64,000 nucleotides of DNA. It comes from Nocardia terrae (GTDB lineage Bacteria > Actinomycetota > Actinomycetes > Mycobacteriales > Mycobacteriaceae). How positions within the stretch are numbered: position 1 is the first letter of the stretch; every line of letters begins with the position of its first letter. The stretch lies in NCBI RefSeq assembly GCF_009760405.1, contig NZ_WRPP01000001.1, positions 930,001 to 994,000 of the forward strand, written 5' to 3'. Below are positions 16,678 to 25,428 of this stretch, piece by piece. The position numbers were made by a program, and so were the translations under genes. The notes beneath the pieces were generated by a model that had not been told where the DNA came from, did no database searches, and saw nothing but the letters and a program-made list of their open reading frames with translations.

Positions 16678-18723
16678 ATGTACAACGACGTGCATGCGGC
16701 CACGCACGAACGCGATGACCACAAGTACACGATGCGCATCAGCCGGCTGGCGATCGACAAGCTCGGTATCCGGCTGTACGACCGGGTTTCGGCGGTATTG
16801 GCCGAACTCATCGCGAATTCCTACGATGCCGACGCCACCGAGGTGGAGGTCGTGCTGCCCTGGGGCGCGATGCTGGCCGGAACCGTCCGGGCCGCAGACG
16901 AACCCGCGTACGAGATCGTCGTCTCCGACAACGGTCACGGAATGACATCCGAAGAGATCAACGAGCACTATCTGATGGTCGGATCCGATCGGCGCGTGCG
17001 CACCGGTTCCGATCTGTCCCGGGAGCGGCGGCGGCCGGTCATGGGGCGCAAGGGAATCGGGAAACTGGCCGCCTTCGGGATCTGCCGCACCATCGAGGTG
17101 ATCACGGCCGGCAGCCGGGACGACGATCGAACCCCGCTGGGCTGGAACGTCTCCCACATCATCATGGATCTCGACGACATGCTCTCCGACACCGAGAGCG
17201 ACTACTTCCCGCAGCCGGGGGCCTTGGACGGCACCTTCACCGCCAAGCGCGGCACCACCATCATCCTGCGCAATTTCTTTCGCAAGAGGGTGAATTCGGG
17301 GAGCGAGCTGAACCGGCAGCTGGCGGCGCGCTTCGGCATCGAGCGGGCCGACTGGCGGGTGGAGGTGCGCAACGCCATCGGCCGGGAGAGCTTCATTCTC
17401 AGCCAGCTGCCCATCGACGTCATGGAGGAGACCCGGATCGACGTCGGCCGGGTGCCGGTGCGCTTCGGACGGCAGTTCCTGCCGCTGACCGGGTGGATCG
17501 CCTACTCGAAACACCCCTACCGCGACGAGGCGATGGCCGGGGTGCGCATTTACGCACGCGGCAAGATCGTCGCCCAGACACGGGATTTCGGCATCTCCTC
17601 CGGGTTCACCGGCGAATTCAAGCTGCGCTCCTATCTGGTCGGCGCGATCAATGTGGACTGGCTCGACGATGACGACGACCTGGTCCGCTCCGACCGCCAG
17701 GACATCATCTGGAACTCCCCGCGCGGGGAGGCGCTCGCGCAATGGGGCCGGGCGCTGATCAAGGAGATCGGCCGGCTCGGCGAGAAATCCATTCGCCGCC
17801 GGGTCTGGGAGGAGTTCGTGGAGCGCTCCCGCATCCATGAAACCCTCGACGCCATCGCCCCCGGCGACCGCCTGTTCCGCGAATCGGTCCTCGACGCCGC
17901 GCGAATCCTGGTCGCGCACAAGGACCGTGCCTCCATGGACGATCCGGCGCACATCCAGAACATGCTGCGCCTGGCGCTGTCGCTGGGCCCGCAGCGCAGC
18001 CTGCTCGACACCCTCAAGGAGATCGCCGAGGAGGAGGGCGATCCCGAATTGGACGTCGTGGTCGCGCTGTTCGAGCGGGCGCGGGTGGCCGAGATCTACT
18101 CGCTGGGCCAGATCGCCAGCGAACGCGTCGCCGTGGTGGACCGGCTGCGCACCCTCATCGACGACCGCCGTTCCCTGGAACGCCCCTTCCAGGAGTTGAT
18201 CGAATCCGCCCCGTGGCTGCTCGCCCCCGAGTGGACCCCACTGGGCATGAACGAATCCCTCAAGCGCGTGCGCGCCAGCTTCGAACGCTGGTACGCACAG
18301 AAATTCGGCACCCCGCTGGTGACCACCACCATCGGCAGCCCGAAGCGCGAACCCGATTTCGTCCTGCTGCACGACTCCGGCGAACTGTGGATCGTCGAGA
18401 TCAAGCGCATGGACTACCACCTCACCGACGAGGAGTACAACCGCGCCGTCAACTACCTCTACGAACTCGACCACTTCCTCGACGAGAACCCCCGCATCGG
18501 CGCCCAGTTCCCGCGTCGCCGACTGACTTTCATCGTCGACCACATCGACAAGTTGGGCCCGGCCTCGCTCTCCTCCCTGGTCAGCGACCAGCGGGTGGAC
18601 CGCCGCACCTGGCGCGAACTCCTCGACTCCACCTTGCGCGCCCACCGCGACTTCCTCGAACGCGTCTACGCCATGCGCGGCTCCGACGACGACGCCCCGG
18701 CCCAGGACATGCGGGCGGGCTGA
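16678..18723 (+). CDS. GHKL (Hsp90/MORC-like) ATPase fused to a PD-(D/E)XK nuclease-like domain
   Basis: The 681-residue protein joins two modules. The N terminus is a GHKL ATPase: N-box AELIANSYDADAT (Glu43, Asn47, Asp50), SDNGHGM at 83-89 and GRKGIGKLAAFG at 123-134. The middle (about 200-500) should contain the transducer and a helical linker. The C terminus has a nuclease-type core, EPDFVLL with Asp560, then IVEIKRMD with Glu574 and Lys576. This is the architecture of a predicted one-gene MORC-type defence effector. It is monocistronic, with 287 bases upstream and 492 downstream lacking other genes. Domain recognition is solid for GHKL; nuclease function is inferred. Confidence 0.85.
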   Translation: MYNDVHAATHERDDHKYTMRISRLAIDKLGIRLYDRVSAVLAELIANSYDADATEVEVVLPWGAMLAGTVRAADEPAYEIVVSDNGHGMTSEEINEHYLMVGSDRRVRTGSDLSRERRRPVMGRKGIGKLAAFGICRTIEVITAGSRDDDRTPLGWNVSHIIMDLDDMLSDTESDYFPQPGALDGTFTAKRGTTIILRNFFRKRVNSGSELNRQLAARFGIERADWRVEVRNAIGRESFILSQLPIDVMEETRIDVGRVPVRFGRQFLPLTGWIAYSKHPYRDEAMAGVRIYARGKIVAQTRDFGISSGFTGEFKLRSYLVGAINVDWLDDDDDLVRSDRQDIIWNSPRGEALAQWGRALIKEIGRLGEKSIRRRVWEEFVERSRIHETLDAIAPGDRLFRESVLDAARILVAHKDRASMDDPAHIQNMLRLALSLGPQRSLLDTLKEIAEEEGDPELDVVVALFERARVAEIYSLGQIASERVAVVDRLRTLIDDRRSLERPFQELIESAPWLLAPEWTPLGMNESLKRVRASFERWYAQKFGTPLVTTTIGSPKREPDFVLLHDSGELWIVEIKRMDYHLTDEEYNRAVNYLYELDHFLDENPRIGAQFPRRRLTFIVDHIDKLGPASLSSLVSDQRVDRRTWRELLDSTLRAHRDFLERVYAMRGSDDDAPAQDMRAG

Positions 18724-19215
18724 GGAACTCGCACAGACCACCCGCGCCCCGACCGCCAGCGCCGAGCCGAAGCGAGCACGGCCCTCGTGTCGCGACGGTC
18801 GTGACGCGGGCCCCGGCGCCCGGGCTGACTCAGCGGCAGCCCGGGCGCCACCCCACGCTCGCAGTCGAACCCACCTGTACGGCACCAAGATCAGGGAGCT
18901 GTCAGCGCGGAATTTCGTCCGAATCGGCGCGGCCGGCGCTCCTTGAGCTTGATCTGGCGCTGCCGAGCGGTCAGGGGAGATGTGTGGGAGAGCACTCAGG
19001 CGTGAGTGATCGCATGAGAGTCGGCGCGTGGGACGCGAGTGATGCGTGGCGGGTGGGTAATTCGATAACCCGGCACGAGGCGCTCGGACGCGCGACGGTC
19101 ACGGGATGGGCCGGAGCGGGTGCGGGCGGCCGACCGGGCCGGTCGCGGGCGTGACACCATGGTCGCGGCACGTTCGGGGACGTGGGAGCAGACGCATATT
19201 CGAGAAGGTTCGGTA
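18724..19215 (+). other. Intergenic region, no gene seen
   Basis: This 492-base gap between the GHKL-nuclease gene and the cold-shock gene has open frames on both strands, but none has family resemblance or a ribosome site. The final bases, GAGAAGG at about 19202-19208, are the ribosome site of the cold-shock gene. Cold-shock genes often have long structured leaders; I could not identify a specific structure here. Confidence 0.45.
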
Positions 19216-19434
19216 ATGGTGCACGGCACGGTGAAGTGGTTCGACAGCGAGAAGGGGTTCGGATTCATCAGCCCGGACGGCGGTGGGCCCGACGTGTTCG
19301 TGGAGTACACCGCGGTCGAGGGGGAAGGATTCCGGTCGCTGGTGGAGGGGCAGCGGGTGGCGTTCGAGGTGCGGGGCACCAAGCCGGGGCCGGAGGCGCT
19401 CGCGGTGCGGGTCGTCGCCGGGGCCGAACTCTGA
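19216..19434 (+). CDS. Cold-shock domain protein (CspA family)
   Basis: The 72-residue product is one cold-shock OB fold. It starts [19 protein letters not shown], containing RNP1 (KGFGFIS), followed by RNP2-like DVFVEYTAV. It binds single-stranded RNA or DNA and probably melts mRNA structure. At the usual RNP2 position His (VFVH in CspA) it has Glu (VFVEY), a substitution seen in some actinobacterial paralogues. The start is preceded by GAGAAGG. No neighbour suggests a specialised role. Confidence 0.93.
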   Translation: MVHGTVKWFDSEKGFGFISPDGGGPDVFVEYTAVEGEGFRSLVEGQRVAFEVRGTKPGPEALAVRVVAGAEL

Positions 19435-19510
19435 CCCTGCCGGAGACGCGGAGACGGCCGTCCTGCCGCGGGTAGGGCGGCCGTCTGCGCGTGATGCTCG
19501 ATGGATTCTT

Positions 19511-20314
19511 TCAACCCCGCAGGCGGCGGCGGAAGAATTCGGTTGATAGAGCCTGTGCATGTAGCCGCTGCGCGGGCTCGTCCTTCACGAACTCCACGGC
19601 CGCCCGCTCGAACTCGACGGAGATGAAATCCGCTATCGGTGCGGGGACTTCCCCGGATCCCATTTCCCGAGTGCGTGACTTCAGTTCCGTCAATTCCGCG
19701 ACGGACGCGATGAAATCGGCGGGAAGCTCGCATCCGTCGAGCAGCGTCGGCAAATGCATGGGTGCTACCGCTTTGTCCGGATGCTCGTGGAGCCAGCGCA
19801 ATGCCATTGCCGGACGCAGTGAATAGAACACCTTTTTCAGCGACCGATTCGAGTCGAACAACTGCCACTGCCGGCGGCCCAGGTGGAGGTAGTGGCGGGC
19901 GACCCGGTTGCGGTCGGCGACTTCGTCCGCCAGCGCCCGCAATTCGTCCCGGAATTGCTCGTCACCTCGATAGACGATCGGCGACATCAGCCATTCGATG
20001 AGGACCGCATTGCCGTTCACCAGCAGTCGCAGCGCCTTGAGCAGGTCCCAGCCGTTGACATCCAGCAGACCGACCAATGGGGTCTCGATGACATCGCGCC
20101 CGGGCCAGGGCGTGAGGTAGTCGTCGAGGTGCCGCAGGTAGACGAAACGGCAGTCGTAGTCCGAGTCAGGGGAGGGGAAACCCCAGGCGCGGCTGCCGCT
20201 CTCGATGGCGAGCAGCACGTCGACGCGGTGTTCGCGCACGATCCGGTCCAGTTCGCCGTCGATCGTGGCGACCACCGCCGGGTCCATGGAAGCGGGGATC
20301 GAACGCAGGGTCAT
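19511..20314 (-). CDS. Nucleotidyltransferase of the RlaP/YcgL type
   Basis: The 267-residue protein has the polymerase-beta-type signature IESGSRAWGFPSPDSDYDCRF near residues 39-59, with GS and the DxD metal ligands, characteristic of COG3541/RlaP predicted nucleotidyltransferases. Members are linked by context to RNA repair in other bacteria; no ligase or RtcB gene is adjacent here. It probably adds a nucleotide to a nucleic-acid or protein target. ATG 20314 is the longest start, and ATG at MDPAVVATIDGE (about 20287) is an alternative. Monocistronic. Confidence 0.85.
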   Translation of the reverse strand: MTLRSIPASMDPAVVATIDGELDRIVREHRVDVLLAIESGSRAWGFPSPDSDYDCRFVYLRHLDDYLTPWPGRDVIETPLVGLLDVNGWDLLKALRLLVNGNAVLIEWLMSPIVYRGDEQFRDELRALADEVADRNRVARHYLHLGRRQWQLFDSNRSLKKVFYSLRPAMALRWLHEHPDKAVAPMHLPTLLDGCELPADFIASVAELTELKSRTREMGSGEVPAPIADFISVEFERAAVEFVKDEPAQRLHAQALSTEFFRRRLRG

Positions 20315-20556
20315 GGGAGCCGACGGTAGTGCCCGGGATCCCGCTGGTCCATGCGTTTTTCCGCGGGCCGGGCCCCCAGAAATAGGGGCGTGATCGGCAC
20401 GTTATATGGCGGGAATTCGCCAGGCATATGAACGGGGCCACAGAATTCCGGATACGTGACACCGGTCACATCGCGTAATTCCTCGTAACGGCACTGGACA
20501 ACCGCCCGATACGCCTCATGTCAGAAAGTTCGCTCGAAAACTCGAAGAGGTATTTC

Positions 20557-20673
20557 ATGATCCCCGTTATCATCGACACCGGTTCCGCTGCTCTGAACGG
20601 CCTGCTGTCCACCGGTTCGGCTGCTTTCCACGGCATCATCGACACCCTGTGGACCGGTTCCTTCGGCCGCTGA
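20557..20673 (+). CDS. Small 38-residue peptide with internal repeats
   Basis: A short gene has a strong ribosome site (GAAGAGG, 20543-20549), an ATG and 38 codons, followed after 29 bases by a clean intrinsic terminator. The peptide starts MIPVIIDTGSAALNGLL and repeats the pattern TGSAA-xxx-G-(L/I)-(L/I), ending WTGSFGR. It is hydrophobic but has no cleavable signal. The layout of ribosome site, short frame and terminator argues for real expression. Function unknown; a related TGSAGLDLLGLL stretch occurs in the secreted peptide at 59.9 kb. No family is recognised. Confidence 0.6.
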   Translation: MIPVIIDTGSAALNGLLSTGSAAFHGIIDTLWTGSFGR

Positions 20674-20702
20674 TAGCGCCCCGGTCGATGTAATTCGACT
20701 TT

Positions 20703-20747
20703 CGAAAGCCCGGCCTCGGACTCCGTAGCTCCGACGCCGGGCTTTCG
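20703..20747 (+). terminator. Intrinsic terminator after the small peptide gene
   Basis: A 12-base inverted repeat (CGAAAGCCCGGC and its complement) encloses a 21-base loop and ends within TTTCG. It lies 30 bases after the peptide stop and probably ends that short transcript. Confidence 0.6.
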
Positions 20748-20963
20748 GCTATCTGTGACCGGCGTCTCAACCGCTCGAAAATACCCACATCAGACGCGCA
20801 ATTTGCTGCAAGTTAGCCAAAATTCGGACCCACACTTTCGTTTAGACACCGCCTCGGCAATGCCCTATGTTTGCCGTCATCCGGACAGTCGTCCATGACT
20901 CACTCGCACTGAGGATGCGGACATGGTCGTGTCCAGGAGGAGTGTTGGAGTGTTGGTGTCCAC

Positions 20964-22151
20964 ATGAACGTCGAGGCACTGCAGAGCAGTTGGCGCCTGG
21001 TCGATCGAGTCGGCGACGAGGCCGTTCAGTACTTCTACGCGCACCTGTTCCTCGCGCACCCGGAAGTACGGGAGATGTTCCCGATCCGGATGACCGGCCA
21101 GCGCGAGAAGTTCTTCGCCGCCCTCGGCCGCATCGTCAGCAATGTCGAATCCCTGGCCGCCGACCCGGAATTCGTCGCCCAGCTGGGCCGTGACCACCGC
21201 CGCTTCGGCGCGGTCGGCGCGCACTACCCGGCCGCCGGGGCCTCGCTGCTGGCCACCCTCGCGCACTTCCTCGGTCCGCGCTGGACCGACGAACTGGCCC
21301 AGACCTGGACCGACGCGTACTACGCCGTCGCCGACATCATGATCGCCGCCGCGGACGGGGCCTCGAACACTCCAGCCTGGTGGGACGCCGAAATCGTCGC
21401 CACCGAGCGCCGCAGCATCGATGTCACCGTGCACACCGTGCGCCCGCACCTGCCGTTCGAGTACGCGGCCGGACAGTCGATGGCCGTCGAGATCCCGCAG
21501 CGGCCGCGGCTGTGGCGCTACTACTCGCCCGCCAATGCCCCACGCCCGGACGGCACCTTCGACCTGCACATCCAGGTCGTCGACGGCGGTGAGGTCAGTA
21601 CGACCTTCGCGCGTCAGGTCCGCCCCGGCGATCAGATCCGGCTGGGTTCGCCGGTCGGCACCGCCTTCCAGATCCCCGCGGGCGCGGTGGACAACCTGCT
21701 GCTGATCGCGGGCGGCTCGGGCCTGGCGCCCTTGCGCGCCTTGGTCGATCACTTCACGCAGGAGGCCCAGCACTCGCCCGTGCCGCGCGTCCAGCTGCTG
21801 CACGGCGTGCGCACGTCGTGGAACCTCTACGACCACGAGGCCCTCACCGCGCTCACCGAGAACCCTTGGTTCTCCTATACCCCTGTGGTTTCCGAGGATC
21901 CCGGCTTCCACGGCGTGCAAGGCGCCGTCGGCGCGGTCGCCGCCCGCGGCCGCGACCTGACCGGCACCACCGCGCTGGTGTGCGGCTCGCCCGCCATGGT
22001 GAAGGCCACCGTCAGCGCGCTCGCCACCGCCGGGATGCCGCGCCACGCAATCAGATTCGAGACGTTCGGGCAGGCGCCGGGCCCGGCCGCCACCGCACGC
22101 GGTACGAACCACGCCGGCCCGCGCACGATGGAGGCGGCCCAATGGACGTGA
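20964..22151 (+). CDS. Flavohaemoglobin-type globin-reductase
   Basis: The 395-residue protein has an N-terminal globin domain (to about 135) with the proximal His in LGRDHRRFG and the B10 Tyr in YFYAHLF. An FAD-binding domain follows (RYYSPAN, DGGEVSTTF), then an NAD(P)H domain (LIAGGSGLAPL, VCGSPAMV). This is the flavohaemoglobin layout, which oxidises nitric oxide to nitrate or handles oxygen with NADH. The C-terminal 20 residues are an extra tail. A DivIVA-like gene overlaps its end by 10 bases and a second globin follows, so the three form an operon. An AGGAGG sits 23 bases before the ATG, too far for normal use. Confidence 0.9.
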   Translation: MNVEALQSSWRLVDRVGDEAVQYFYAHLFLAHPEVREMFPIRMTGQREKFFAALGRIVSNVESLAADPEFVAQLGRDHRRFGAVGAHYPAAGASLLATLAHFLGPRWTDELAQTWTDAYYAVADIMIAAADGASNTPAWWDAEIVATERRSIDVTVHTVRPHLPFEYAAGQSMAVEIPQRPRLWRYYSPANAPRPDGTFDLHIQVVDGGEVSTTFARQVRPGDQIRLGSPVGTAFQIPAGAVDNLLLIAGGSGLAPLRALVDHFTQEAQHSPVPRVQLLHGVRTSWNLYDHEALTALTENPWFSYTPVVSEDPGFHGVQGAVGAVAARGRDLTGTTALVCGSPAMVKATVSALATAGMPRHAIRFETFGQAPGPAATARGTNHAGPRTMEAAQWT

Positions 22152-22873
22152 AACCCGACGACATTCGTTCCGCCCGCTTCAAGGGCGCGCGGCTGGGCCG
22201 CAAGGGGTACGACGCCGAGGAAGTCGACCGCTTCCTCGAACAGGTGCACGGCGCGATGGTCCGCCTCACCCGCGAGAACCGCAACCTGACCCTGACCAGC
22301 AACTCCTCGGAACTGGCGCGGCTGCAGCGGGAGAACATGCAGCTCAATGCCAAGAGCGAGGCGCTGCAGATGCAGATGCAGACCATGGCGAGCGCCGGCG
22401 AGGTGGCCGAGCTGCAGCAGCAGCTGGCCAACGCGCACTGGGAGATCGCGCGGCTGCAGGACGATCTGGAGAAGGACGAGCTGGGCATCAGCGCCCGCGC
22501 CGTCCACGTCCTCAACCGCGCCCAGCTCTCCGCCGACGCCATTGTCGAACAAGCCGAACACCATGCGCGCGACCTGATGTCGGTCGCGCGTGCCCAGCAG
22601 CGTGAAATGCTGCAGCGGGCAAGGGAATCCGCGGGCTCGACCCGGTCCGCGGGCTACCTGGACCCGGAGCTGGAGGACCAGCGCCACGAGCAGCTGCGCG
22701 CCTACTCCGAACTGCTGCGGTCGCAGTTGCAGGCCATGATCCAGACCCTCGAGGTCGAGGTGGACAAGCTTGCGCTGCTGCCCTTGCCGTCGGCCGCCAT
22801 CGGTGTGCTGCACGGTAATTCGTTCCCGTCGGGCCTACCGGTCGCCGGCGCGGAACACGCGGCCGAGAACTGA
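22142..22873 (+). CDS. DivIVA-domain coiled-coil protein
   Basis: The 243-residue product begins MDVKPDDIRSARFKGARLG then RKGYDAEEVDRFLEQV, the DivIVA N-terminal membrane-curvature-binding motif. Long coiled coils (about 35-115 and 165-205) follow, rich in Leu, Gln and Glu. Proteins of this type sit at cell poles or division sites and recruit partners. Its start lies inside the flavohaemoglobin gene (10-base overlap), and a single-domain globin gene begins 53 bases after its stop. It is too short and too diverged to be the main polar-growth protein Wag31. A role as a scaffold for the globins is inferred from gene order only. Confidence 0.85.
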   Translation: MDVKPDDIRSARFKGARLGRKGYDAEEVDRFLEQVHGAMVRLTRENRNLTLTSNSSELARLQRENMQLNAKSEALQMQMQTMASAGEVAELQQQLANAHWEIARLQDDLEKDELGISARAVHVLNRAQLSADAIVEQAEHHARDLMSVARAQQREMLQRARESAGSTRSAGYLDPELEDQRHEQLRAYSELLRSQLQAMIQTLEVEVDKLALLPLPSAAIGVLHGNSFPSGLPVAGAEHAAEN

Positions 22874-22926
22874 GACATCGCGAATCGCAACAGCCCACGC
22901 GAGAAACGGAATTGGGGGACATCCCT

Positions 22927-23328
22927 GTGAATATCGAAGCGTTGCAGTCCAGTTGGCAGCAGGTCGACGCCATCGGACCGGAGGCCGTCGAATACTTCTA
23001 CGACCACCTGTTCGAGGCACACCCCGAGGTGCGGGGCATGTTCGCCGAGGACCTGGCCCCGCAGCGCGAGCGCTTCCTGGCCGGTCTGGCGCGGATCGTC
23101 ACCAACGTCGAGACCCTCGCCGACGACCCGTCTTTCGTGCAGCAGCTGGGCGCCCACCACGCCCGCCTCGGCGTCGTCGCCGACCACTACCCGGTGGCGG
23201 GTGCCTCGCTGCTCGCCACCCTCGAGCACTTCCTGGGTGACGGCTGGACGCCGGAACTCGCGCAGACCTGGACCGCGGCCTACGGCGCGGTGGCGGATCT
23301 GATGCTCTCGGCCGAAGTCGCCGCCTGA
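22927..23328 (+). CDS. Single-domain globin
   Basis: The 133-residue globin is close to the globin part of the flavohaemoglobin two genes upstream (about two thirds identical by hand alignment; both begin with EALQSSW). The proximal His lies in LGAHHARLG. It lacks any reductase domain. GTG 22927 was chosen because GGGGGAC lies 7 bases upstream and it aligns with the paralogue's first residue; TTG 22912 would add five residues. It probably binds oxygen or nitric oxide and may share the reductase of its neighbour. A terminator follows. Confidence 0.88.
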   Translation: MNIEALQSSWQQVDAIGPEAVEYFYDHLFEAHPEVRGMFAEDLAPQRERFLAGLARIVTNVETLADDPSFVQQLGAHHARLGVVADHYPVAGASLLATLEHFLGDGWTPELAQTWTAAYGAVADLMLSAEVAA

Positions 23329-23340
23329 GTCGTGCTCTCG

Positions 23341-23376
23341 GAAGCCGGTTCCGTGCCACAGCGCGGGACCGGCTTC
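23341..23376 (+). terminator. Intrinsic terminator of the globin operon
   Basis: An inverted repeat (GAAGCCGGTCC-type arms) starts 12 bases after the globin stop. It separates this operon from serA. Confidence 0.55.
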
Positions 23377-23563
23377 TCCCATTCGGAAGTAAATCGACCA
23401 ACCGGCCCGTATAGATATACGAGTCCGGAAACCCGCAGTTCACAGCTTTGATGGCAGTTGCCTACCAGGCGGTAAAACACATCGAATTCCTGGCTATTAA
23501 GCTGACGCCCGTTAGTCACTGAATTAAGCACCGTCCGGATCCCTTCCTCAGGAGTACCCCACC

Positions 23564-25162
23564 GTGAGCCAAGCAGGCCGTCCTGTTGTTCTGATCGCCG
23601 ACAAGCTCGCCCAGTCGACCGTCGACGCGCTGGGCTCCGGCGTCGAGGTCCGCTGGGTCGACGGCCCCAACCGCCCCGAGCTGCTCGCGGCCGTGCCGGA
23701 AGCCGATGCGCTGCTGGTCCGTTCGGCCACCACCGTCGACGCCGAGGTGCTCGAGGCGGGCAAGAAACTGAAGATCGTCGCGCGCGCCGGCGTCGGCCTC
23801 GACAATGTCGACGTGCCCGCCGCGACCGAGCGCGGCGTCATGGTCGTGAACGCGCCGACCTCCAACATCCACACCGCCGCCGAGCACGCCGTCACCCTGC
23901 TGCTGGCCGCCGCCCGTCAGATCCCGGCCGCCGACGCCACCCTGCGTGAGCACACCTGGCAGCGCAGCAAGTTCAACGGTGTCGAGATCTTCGGCAAGAC
24001 CGTCGGCGTCATCGGCCTGGGCCGCATCGGCCAGCTGTTCGCACAGCGCCTGGCCGCCTTCGAGACCAAGGTCATCGCGTACGACCCCTACACCTCGCCG
24101 GCCCGCGCCGCCCAGTTGGGCATCGAGCTGATGAGCCTGGACGAGGTGCTCGAGCAGGCCGACTTCATCTCCATCCACCTGCCCAAGACTCCTGAGACCA
24201 AGGGCATGCTGAACAAGGAGACCCTGGCCAAGACCAAGAAGGGCGTCATCATCGTCAACGCCGCCCGCGGCGGTCTGATCGACGAGCAGGCCCTGGCCGA
24301 CGCCATCACCTCCGGCCACGTGCGCGCCGCCGGCATCGACGTGTTCGAGACCGAGCCGTCGACCGACAGCCCGCTGTTCGAGCTGCCGCAGGTCGTCGTC
24401 ACCCCGCACCTCGGCGCTTCGACCGCCGAGGCCCAGGACCGCGCGGGCACCGATGTCGCCAAGTCGGTGCAGCTGGCCCTCGCGGGCGAGTTCGTTCCGG
24501 GCGCGGTGAACGTCACCGGTGGCGCGGTCAACGAGATCGTCGCCCCGTGGCTCGAGATCGTCCGCAAGCAGGGTGCGCTGCTGGGCGCGCTCGCCAGCGA
24601 GCTCCCGGTCTCGATCGAGGTCCAGGTGCGCGGCGAACTGTCCTCGGAAGACGTTGCGGTGCTGGAGCTCTCGGCGCTGCGCGGGGTGTTCTCCGCCCTC
24701 ATCGAGGACGCGGTCACCTTCGTCAACGCTCCTTCGCTGGCCAAGGACCGCGGCCTCGAGGCGTCGGTCACCACCCACAGCGAGAGCCCGACCCACCGCA
24801 GCCTGGTCGACCTGCGCGCCGTGTTCGGCGACGGCCGCACCCTGAACGTGGCGGGCACCCTGACCGAGCCCTCGCAGGTCGAGAAGATCGTCAACATCAA
24901 CGGCCGCAACTACGACATGCGCGCCGAGGGCCTGAACCTGGCCGTCCTCAACTACGAGGACAAGCCGGGCCAGCTCGGCCGCCTGGCCTCCAAGCTCGGC
25001 GACGCCGGCATCGACATCCAGGCCGCCCAGATGACCCAGGACCTGGACAAGGAGGGTGCGACCGTCATCCTCCGCGTCAACAAGGACGTCCCGGCCGAGG
25101 TCCAGACCGCCATCGCCGAGGCCGTCGGCGCGGCCAAGGTCGCCCAGGTCGACCTGAGCTGA
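23564..25162 (+). CDS. serA: D-3-phosphoglycerate dehydrogenase
   Basis: The 532-residue enzyme oxidises 3-phosphoglycerate to 3-phosphohydroxypyruvate with NAD, the first step of serine synthesis. The NAD-binding loop GLGRIGQLFAQ lies near 149-159, the catalytic Arg in NAARGGLID near 233 and His in TPHLGAST near 281. Beyond residue 310 come the intervening domain and a C-terminal ACT domain (LNYEDKPGQLGRLASKLG) that usually senses serine. This is the long, actinobacterial type. GTG start with AGGAG upstream. It stands in the same relation to leuB as in mycobacteria, with three small genes between them. Confidence 0.97.
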   Translation: MSQAGRPVVLIADKLAQSTVDALGSGVEVRWVDGPNRPELLAAVPEADALLVRSATTVDAEVLEAGKKLKIVARAGVGLDNVDVPAATERGVMVVNAPTSNIHTAAEHAVTLLLAAARQIPAADATLREHTWQRSKFNGVEIFGKTVGVIGLGRIGQLFAQRLAAFETKVIAYDPYTSPARAAQLGIELMSLDEVLEQADFISIHLPKTPETKGMLNKETLAKTKKGVIIVNAARGGLIDEQALADAITSGHVRAAGIDVFETEPSTDSPLFELPQVVVTPHLGASTAEAQDRAGTDVAKSVQLALAGEFVPGAVNVTGGAVNEIVAPWLEIVRKQGALLGALASELPVSIEVQVRGELSSEDVAVLELSALRGVFSALIEDAVTFVNAPSLAKDRGLEASVTTHSESPTHRSLVDLRAVFGDGRTLNVAGTLTEPSQVEKIVNINGRNYDMRAEGLNLAVLNYEDKPGQLGRLASKLGDAGIDIQAAQMTQDLDKEGATVILRVNKDVPAEVQTAIAEAVGAAKVAQVDLS

Positions 25163-25175
25163 TCCAGGCAGACGC

Positions 25176-25206
25176 GCGCCCCTTCCCGTTGAACGGGAAG
25201 GGGCGC
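25176..25206 (+). terminator. serA terminator
   Basis: A perfect 13-base inverted repeat (GCGCCCCTTCCCG) with a 5-base loop begins 14 bases after the serA stop. No clear T-run follows, as is common in actinobacteria. Confidence 0.7.
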
Positions 25207-25373
25207 AGTGCTTTCCGGGGTCGGCCGGTTCACGAGGAAGCGTCCGGTTCCGGCCCGCACCCGTTCGGAACGGCCTGGATCAAGGAGAGGTCGACCGGGC
25301 GGGAAGCCCGCGCTCGAGGCCCGGCCGCGTCGGCATGCCAGCGTGCCGCGAGACACGAACGTTGAGTGGCAGA

Positions 25374-25406
25374 CGAGCGAGGGGGAACGGAAAAACCCCT
25401 CGCTCG
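25374..25406 (-). terminator. Terminator after the L7/L12-like gene
   Basis: An 11-base inverted repeat (CGAGCGAGGGG) encloses a loop with five A on the plus strand. It lies just downstream, on the minus strand, of the 80-residue gene and could stop transcription from either side. Confidence 0.6.
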
Positions 25407-25428
25407 TGTGCCAGTCAGTGGATCGGGA

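Noticed and set aside
16612..18888. 758-codon minus-strand frame opposite the GHKL-nuclease gene
   Set aside because: The plus strand encodes clear GHKL motifs, while the minus reading has none and is a compositional shadow.
20935..20963. Leader peptide (LECWCPHERR reading) before the flavohaemoglobin gene
   Set aside because: The strong AGGAGG invites a GTG/TTG start there, but the frame does not stop soon and merely shadows the globin gene.
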